The notes under the pieces are model-generated. The model saw only the letters and a program-made list of their open reading frames with translations. It ran no database searches and was not told the DNA's origin. From an uncultured Flammeovirgaceae bacterium (GTDB taxonomy: Bacteria > Bacteroidota > Bacteroidia > Cytophagales > MED-G16), in the NCBI GenBank assembly GCA_913046795.1, contig CAJWTC010000010.1, positions 1 to 32,729 on the forward strand: DNA of 32,729 nt, given 5' to 3'. Positions within the stretch are counted from its first letter, which is position 1; each line of letters starts with the position of its first letter. Both the position numbers and the translations under genes were made by a program. Positions 27,552 to 32,729 of the stretch are shown one piece after another.

Positions 27552-28091
27552 ATGAAAAAAATAACATTACTAGTTCTATTTTTTGTTAGTAATATCTCTT
27601 TCTCACAGTCATTTCACGCAAATCTTAAGGCTACTGGTTTGACATGTGCTATGTGTTCATACTCAACACAAAGATCACTTGAAAAACTAGATTTCATTTC
27701 ATCTATAACTCCTGACCTAGAGGAAACCTCATTTCTCCTTGAATTTAGAGATGATAAGTTTATTGATTTTGATTTGATACAAGAAAAAGTTGAAGACGCT
27801 GGTTTCTTTGTTGGTGAGATTGAAATTATTTTTTCTGATGAAGTTGTTGCTGAAAATGATCTCCACTCTGTATTCAACGGTAATTTATTCCACTTTTTTA
27901 CTGAAAATAAATCTCAAACAAATACTTTTAAATTAGTCGATAAGAGCTTCATCCCAAAAGATGAGTTTAGTTTAATATCAGATAAAACGAACCATTCATG
28001 CTATATGACTGGAAAAAATATGGCAGATTGTTGTAAAAAACATGATAAATTAAAGTCTAATAAGATATTTCATTTAAAATCGGACATTTAA
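27552..28091 (+). CDS. Secreted heavy-metal-associated (HMA) domain protein with Cys/His-rich C-terminus
   Basis: ATG at 27552 gives signal peptide MKKITLLVLFFVSNISFSQS; GLTCAMCSYSTQRSLEKL HMA CxxC motif; C-terminal HSCYMTGKNMADCCKKH. Confidence 0.85.
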   Translation: MKKITLLVLFFVSNISFSQSFHANLKATGLTCAMCSYSTQRSLEKLDFISSITPDLEETSFLLEFRDDKFIDFDLIQEKVEDAGFFVGEIEIIFSDEVVAENDLHSVFNGNLFHFFTENKSQTNTFKLVDKSFIPKDEFSLISDKTNHSCYMTGKNMADCCKKHDKLKSNKIFHLKSDI

Positions 28092-28105
28092 TTTTTTTTC
28101 AAATA

Positions 28106-28951
28106 ATGAAAATAAAATTAACTATAATATCTCTTTTATTAATTGCCAATGATTTATTCGGACAAGAACTCTATATAAATACTGAGCCTGCGAGTTTAAT
28201 TCCAAAAGGAACAAAAGTAATAAGATTTCATTACCATAATATATTTTTAAATGAGACGAATGAACCGTCTTCACAATCCCCAGGCAGAGTATTTATTCCT
28301 TCTATTTCTTACGGAATATCAAAGAAAATTATGGTTAGTGCGAGCCTGCAAGTATCAAACAATCCATTTGATATTGAGCCCAACTCTGGTTTTAATGGCT
28401 TTAAGTTGTACTCAAAACAGAGGTTGATTTCAACAGATAAAAAAAATTATCACACACGTTTATCATCATTTATCAAATATGCTAATCACGGTAAGTGGAA
28501 TTCCCCTAATTATAAATTCATTACCAATAATTATGATTTGGATTTCCAAGATTCCGGTGTAGAGGTAGGGTTAATAGTCACGCAATTGATCAATAAACTT
28601 GCTGTCTCTCTTACCTCAGGCCTTGCGGCTATATCAAATAAGACTTCTGATGGTAGTTATAATGATAAAAGTTTTAACACAATACATAACTCCATTTCAG
28701 CCGGATACTTACTCTTTCCAAGAAAATACAAATCCTATAAGCAAACAAATTTTAATATATATATAGAATATTTAACTAGTTCAATATTAAGTAAGTCCTA
28801 TCCACTCAGATATGATAGATTTATGTCAACATTTGCTCCTGGAATTCAATTTATAATAATGTCAAGGTCAAGGTTAGATTTTAGTTACAAGATTAGGTGG
28901 AATGATAGGCCAAAAGAATTTGTTGTTAAGTTAACCTATATAATTTTCTGA
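28106..28951 (+). CDS. Exported protein, predicted outer-membrane beta-barrel/transporter-like, unknown function
   Basis: Signal peptide MKIKLTIISLLLIANDLFGQE; alternating beta-strand character; C-terminal DFSYKIRWNDRPKEFVVKLTYIIF ending in F. Confidence 0.6.
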   Translation: MKIKLTIISLLLIANDLFGQELYINTEPASLIPKGTKVIRFHYHNIFLNETNEPSSQSPGRVFIPSISYGISKKIMVSASLQVSNNPFDIEPNSGFNGFKLYSKQRLISTDKKNYHTRLSSFIKYANHGKWNSPNYKFITNNYDLDFQDSGVEVGLIVTQLINKLAVSLTSGLAAISNKTSDGSYNDKSFNTIHNSISAGYLLFPRKYKSYKQTNFNIYIEYLTSSILSKSYPLRYDRFMSTFAPGIQFIIMSRSRLDFSYKIRWNDRPKEFVVKLTYIIF

Positions 28952-29971
28952 TTATTCCTCTATCAGATAAGTTCCGTCGTACACATTAAAGCCGTCTTCA
29001 GACCAGTAAGCTAGTTTTGGAGGGTTACCTTTCCTCTCTTTTATGGAGGCGCATCCAACTTCACCACTTTTACTTACTGCAACGATTTTGTCATTAAAAT
29101 CTATATTTTTAGTCCCTCCGTTAATATCAACAATTCTCTTACATAGAGCCTCGCATGCTTCTTGCGGTGATTTCCCAGCTCTCATCTGCTCAACAACATA
29201 GAATGAACCACAAGTCCTGAGTATCTCTTCTCCTCTACCTGTAGCACCAGCGGCACCAACTTCATTATCAAGATATAAACCTGCTCCGATAATAGGTGAG
29301 TCACCAACTCTCCCTGGAATCTTATATGCCAAGCCACTTGTTGTAGTAATTCCAGCGACATCCCCCAAGGAATCAACTCCAAGGACATTTATGGTTCCTG
29401 TAATTCTCTTCTCATCATAATTATTATTTTCAGGAGGGAACCAGTCGTCACTGTCGGAAAGATTTTCTTTCCACCTGAGCCATATCTTTCTTGCTTTCTC
29501 AGTTAGTAGGTTCTCAACTTTGAAACCATGTGCAATAGCAAATTTTTGTGCTCCAGGGCCAACTATATGGATGTGATCAGTCCTTTCCATCACAAGCCTA
29601 GCGACAGAGCAAGGTGTCTTAATTCCTTCTATCGAAGCAACAGAACCACAATTATGCGTTGGCCCATACATGATAGATGCGTCAAGTTGTACAATCCCGT
29701 GTTCGTTAGGAAGACCACCATAACCTACTGAAGTATCTTCAGGGTCAAGTTCTGTTACGTTTGCTGACTTCTCTATAGCATCAAGTAATTTTCCTCCTGA
29801 GGATAAAATATCCCACCCTGGTCTTAAAACTTTTTCTCCCCACTGCTCTCCTCTGCTACATATTATTATGGGTTTATTTTTTTTTACTTCTTTTCCTTGG
29901 ATCTGAGATGCTATAGGTAAAGCCGCTCCAACTGTCGATATTTTTTTTATAAATTTTCTTCTTGTAGTCAT
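28952..29971 (-). CDS. N4-(beta-N-acetylglucosaminyl)-L-asparaginase family (Ntn hydrolase), with Tat-like signal
   Basis: Twin-Arg TTRRKFIKKISTVGAALP; ATTSGLAYK-like VAGITTTSGLAYKIPGRVGDSPIIGAGLYLDNEVGAAGATGRGEE. Confidence 0.93.
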   Translation of the reverse strand: MTTRRKFIKKISTVGAALPIASQIQGKEVKKNKPIIICSRGEQWGEKVLRPGWDILSSGGKLLDAIEKSANVTELDPEDTSVGYGGLPNEHGIVQLDASIMYGPTHNCGSVASIEGIKTPCSVARLVMERTDHIHIVGPGAQKFAIAHGFKVENLLTEKARKIWLRWKENLSDSDDWFPPENNNYDEKRITGTINVLGVDSLGDVAGITTTSGLAYKIPGRVGDSPIIGAGLYLDNEVGAAGATGRGEEILRTCGSFYVVEQMRAGKSPQEACEALCKRIVDINGGTKNIDFNDKIVAVSKSGEVGCASIKERKGNPPKLAYWSEDGFNVYDGTYLIEE

Positions 29972-30639
29972 AATTTTATTTTTGATAATTTATTTACATA
30001 TTCTTCTAAATATTCTTTTTTATTTTTCATTCTGTACTGCAACACCCACCTGGGATGCGGTAAAGTAATGAAATGATTAAAGAATTTATACTCTTTGTTA
30101 ATCATTTCAAAAAATTTTTGATTTTTTCCTTTTCCAATCAGAACACAACATGTGTTATTACTAAATAATTTTTTTTGAGTTTCTATCCACTGGGTTATTT
30201 TTTTTCTCCATTTTTTTTCAAGGCTTCTGTCGTCATAATAATTTAAATTTTTTCCTTCTTTAGTGAATCCGTAAGGACAGATACTTGTTACCAAAAACTT
30301 TTCATAAAATAATTTTGCCCCCCCGTACATATCAATCATCTCATATATAAATGTTGAGCTTAATTCTTTTCTTATCACAAGCTTTGTGCTTATTCCACAA
30401 GATTTCTCAAGATGATAGGGGTCCGTAAATGGAATTCCAGTTAATCCTCCCCCAAGTCTGCCAGGATTAATTCCAAATAATAATATTCTTTTGTTTTCAT
30501 CATTAAAGAATTTTTTATAAAATAGTTTAGTTACTCTAAGACTCTCCTTATTAGAGTAGGGGTCTAGTATTTCTATCTTTTTTGGTACTTTTTCGTATCT
30601 CAGATTAATGATAAAATCAATAAACTTTTCATTAATCAT
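29968..30639 (-). CDS. Uracil-DNA glycosylase superfamily protein, SMUG2/DUF4918-like
   Basis: ILLFGINPGRLGGGLTGIPFTDP motif 1 and ITLPHPRWVLQYR motif 2 region. Confidence 0.82.
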   Translation of the reverse strand: MINEKFIDFIINLRYEKVPKKIEILDPYSNKESLRVTKLFYKKFFNDENKRILLFGINPGRLGGGLTGIPFTDPYHLEKSCGISTKLVIRKELSSTFIYEMIDMYGGAKLFYEKFLVTSICPYGFTKEGKNLNYYDDRSLEKKWRKKITQWIETQKKLFSNNTCCVLIGKGKNQKFFEMINKEYKFFNHFITLPHPRWVLQYRMKNKKEYLEEYVNKLSKIKL

Positions 30640-30649
30640 ATTTCCATCA

Positions 30650-31303
30650 CTAATTGGATTCCAATGTCTTTGAGAACCTCTCGAGGTGTTCTTCAGTCAT
30701 AGTATCTACATCGAATTGTATGATTACGTTTTCCCATAACATTGAAATCTTGGCAGTTTTATTGTCGTTAGGATCAACTCGGTAAAATAATCTCTCAATG
30801 TTTGCTTCCCAGGTAACAGGTGCAACTTCAAATGAATGAGACATATCTTTTTTGAAACTTTTCATGTCCACTTTACCATCTTTGTAGTAGTCGTATGGAA
30901 AACCAACCGCTCCCTCTTTCCATAAACTTGGTGGCCTGTCCGCAATGTTTCTCAAGTTAAGGTTAACGACCCAATTTCCATCTTTTTTTGGTGTCATTCT
31001 GATGACATATTTTCCTGCTCTTAGTGTCTTGCCTGATACCGATACATCGGTAGAGAATGAGATTAATGTAGGGCTATTAGCTCCAGCCCTCCATTCTTCG
31101 TCGTAGGGAACTAATCCTCCAAAAACTTCCCTGCCTTTCATTCCCGGAGATGAGTAAGATACCGATATTTTTGTCATCCCAACATTCTGACTCACAAAGG
31201 CCTGGGGGCTGGGCACAGGACTCAGATAACTTGTAGCCTTCTGAGCAGATAGGTTTGAACTTAAAATGAAAATTGAAAATACTAGTGTTAATTTTTTTAT
31301 CAT
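30650..31303 (-). CDS. Secreted DUF2911 domain protein
   Basis: Signal peptide; ISVSYSSPGMKGREVFGGLVPYDEEWRAGANSPTLISFSTDVSVSGKTLRAGKYVIRMTP. Confidence 0.9.
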   Translation of the reverse strand: MIKKLTLVFSIFILSSNLSAQKATSYLSPVPSPQAFVSQNVGMTKISVSYSSPGMKGREVFGGLVPYDEEWRAGANSPTLISFSTDVSVSGKTLRAGKYVIRMTPKKDGNWVVNLNLRNIADRPPSLWKEGAVGFPYDYYKDGKVDMKSFKKDMSHSFEVAPVTWEANIERLFYRVDPNDNKTAKISMLWENVIIQFDVDTMTEEHLERFSKTLESN

Positions 31304-31340
31304 GGCAGTTTAAATTATTAGATTTTTTTTAAATATAAAA

Positions 31341-31859
31341 CTAAATTTTACTTAAGCTAAAAGTTCCTCTAAGTTTTTGCCACCATTTCTCAAAACTATT
31401 TGGCCTCTCAAAATTCCCATTGAGGATATATGGGTCTCTCTTGAACCTAGCATCTTCAAATTTATTTCCCTCTTTCCACCTAAGGTCTGGCCAACTATTA
31501 CATATTGCACTAGAATTTGTTCTTGTGAGACAATCATTGTATTCTCCTCCATCTTCTAATTTGCTTTCCTCAGTAAAAGTTACCCAACCAAAAATATCTA
31601 CAGAGCCTGTTACATTAAAAGTAGTGATAGAACTTTCATAAGTCGTAATTCCCATAAAATTACATCCATCAGAACCGGAAACAACTAATGAAAACTCATG
31701 TATACTGCCGTTTGCTGATCTTGGATTTGAATATATCGAACTGCCTCTCCACTCACCAATAAGTTCGGCAGCGACCTTCTCACAGTCCACTGTCTCCTGC
31801 TCAGAACATCTGTATGTACTGCTGGCAAGGATTATGAATAATAATTTAAGAAATTTCAT
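31341..31859 (-). CDS. Secreted Cys-containing protein of unknown function (possible lipoprotein)
   Basis: N-terminal MKFLKLLFIILASSTYRCSEQ; ORF in the intergenic context of neighbouring minus-strand genes; no family recognised. Confidence 0.6.
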   Translation of the reverse strand: MKFLKLLFIILASSTYRCSEQETVDCEKVAAELIGEWRGSSIYSNPRSANGSIHEFSLVVSGSDGCNFMGITTYESSITTFNVTGSVDIFGWVTFTEESKLEDGGEYNDCLTRTNSSAICNSWPDLRWKEGNKFEDARFKRDPYILNGNFERPNSFEKWWQKLRGTFSLSKI

Positions 31860-31868
31860 CTAGCTTAA

Positions 31869-32729
31869 TTACCAAAGAGGGGTGGGATAGACTCCAGAAT
31901 CTACTAAATTTTTAATATTGTTTTTAACAAATTTTTTATCGTCTTGGTAAGTGACCCCAAACCAACTCTCAGATGTGTTCTCTACAAACACTTTTTCTTT
32001 TATGAGGTCATTTACAACGTCAGGTATAAGGAATTCATTTCTAGGATGATCTAGATTTTTAGAAAGAAATTCTTTGAAGTCACTTCTTAGTTTATAAAAC
32101 ACGTTTTTTTGAAATCCTATCAAGTTCATAGCTACTTGTGTTCCAAGTGGGAATTTGACTTCGTCATTATCGTATTTTCCAATAATAATATCATCAACTC
32201 TAGTGAGTTCATGTGTCTCTCTTATACCGGTTAAGGTACTTGCATCAGTCTCACATACACCCCTGGATACGCCACCAAAATCAGATAAAGTATTCTCTAT
32301 AAGGTAACTAACTACAGAAGCCTGGATATTATTGTACTCAATATATTTTAGTGTATCTAATATTTTTTTAAAAGCTTCACCTCCATAAAAATCATCCGCA
32401 TTGATAATGCAGAACGAATTATCTATAACATTCTCACAGCATAAGACAGCGTGCCCAGTTCCCCAGGGCTTTTCCCTTGTCTCTGGTAAACTGTGGTTTC
32501 CTAGTCCGTAACTAGGATCTTGAATAACTATGTCTAGTTGACAGTTATCTATGTTTTTAAATATTTCCTGATATTTTTCTATGAAATAATTTTCTAGCTT
32601 AGGTGAGGAGAGAATAACTATTTTATCAAATCCTGCTCCTAAAGCATCATAGATAGAATAGTCAAGAATTGACTCATTGTTTGGTCCAAAAGAATCTACT
32701 TGTTTAAGTCCTCCGTACCTGCTGCCCAT
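31869..32729 (-). CDS. NDP-sugar pyrophosphorylase-like nucleotidyltransferase (5' end outside window)
   Basis: MGSRYGGLKQVDSFGPNNESILDYSIYDALGAGFDKIVIL, EKPWGTGHAVLC, INADDFYGGEAFKK; the true N-terminus is probably just beyond the window edge. Confidence 0.88.
   Translation of the reverse strand: MGSRYGGLKQVDSFGPNNESILDYSIYDALGAGFDKIVILSSPKLENYFIEKYQEIFKNIDNCQLDIVIQDPSYGLGNHSLPETREKPWGTGHAVLCCENVIDNSFCIINADDFYGGEAFKKILDTLKYIEYNNIQASVVSYLIENTLSDFGGVSRGVCETDASTLTGIRETHELTRVDDIIIGKYDNDEVKFPLGTQVAMNLIGFQKNVFYKLRSDFKEFLSKNLDHPRNEFLIPDVVNDLIKEKVFVENTSESWFGVTYQDDKKFVKNNIKNLVDSGVYPTPLW

Noticed and set aside
29182-29731. Two overlapping-frame ORFs (68 aa minus, 67 aa plus) inside the glycosylasparaginase gene
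   Set aside because: Nested in a strongly supported CDS; no independent evidence
1-32729. CRISPR arrays, tRNA/rRNA genes, transposons, prophage or defence systems
   Set aside because: No regularly spaced direct repeats, cloverleaf candidates, transposase/integrase motifs or known defence domains were seen on reading both strands; a tRNAscan/Infernal/DefenseFinder run would be the decisive test

Overview
This is a gene-dense, AT-rich (low-GC) 32.7 kb window. Gene content, protein motifs and TAnnTTTG-type promoter elements suggest a marine Bacteroidota (Flavobacteriia-like) genome, although taxonomy cannot be proven from sequence alone. It holds about 31 convincing protein-coding genes, two of them cut by the window ends. 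I found no rRNA, tRNA, CRISPR array, transposase, phage gene or recognisable defence island. Most genes are housekeeping or metabolic: an RND efflux C-terminus, metallophosphoesterase, nitroreductase, SSS symporter, sorbosone-dehydrogenase-like enzyme, MurB, YebC, GuaA, SppA, KdsB, NfeD, cold-shock protein, PyrE, NUDIX, APC permease, XylB, XylA, NhaC, NlpC/P60, TlpA-like, secreted HMA protein, glycosylasparaginase, SMUG2-like UDG and DUF2911. I see no clear-cut undescribed multi-gene system. The strongest unexplained signals are the following. (1) The xylA/nhaC gap is the only sizable gap (131 nt) between convergent genes where all other convergent pairs meet within 0-5 nt. It contains a 12-bp palindrome, a minus-strand TAnnTTTGC promoter-like element, a terminator hairpin and a possible 33-aa antisense ORF. 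(2) An inverted repeat TATATTGT-N11-ACAATATA overlaps the start of the permease gene opposite xylB. (3) An LpoA-like architecture (helical repeat plus periplasmic-binding fold) sits downstream of guaA. (4) A secreted HMA-domain protein has a Cys/His-rich tail. (5) A glycosylasparaginase has Gly-Thr rather than Asp-Thr at the presumed autoproteolysis site. (6) A LysM protein carries a DPBB/RlpA-like domain that lacks the usual catalytic motif. All database-level claims are untested.
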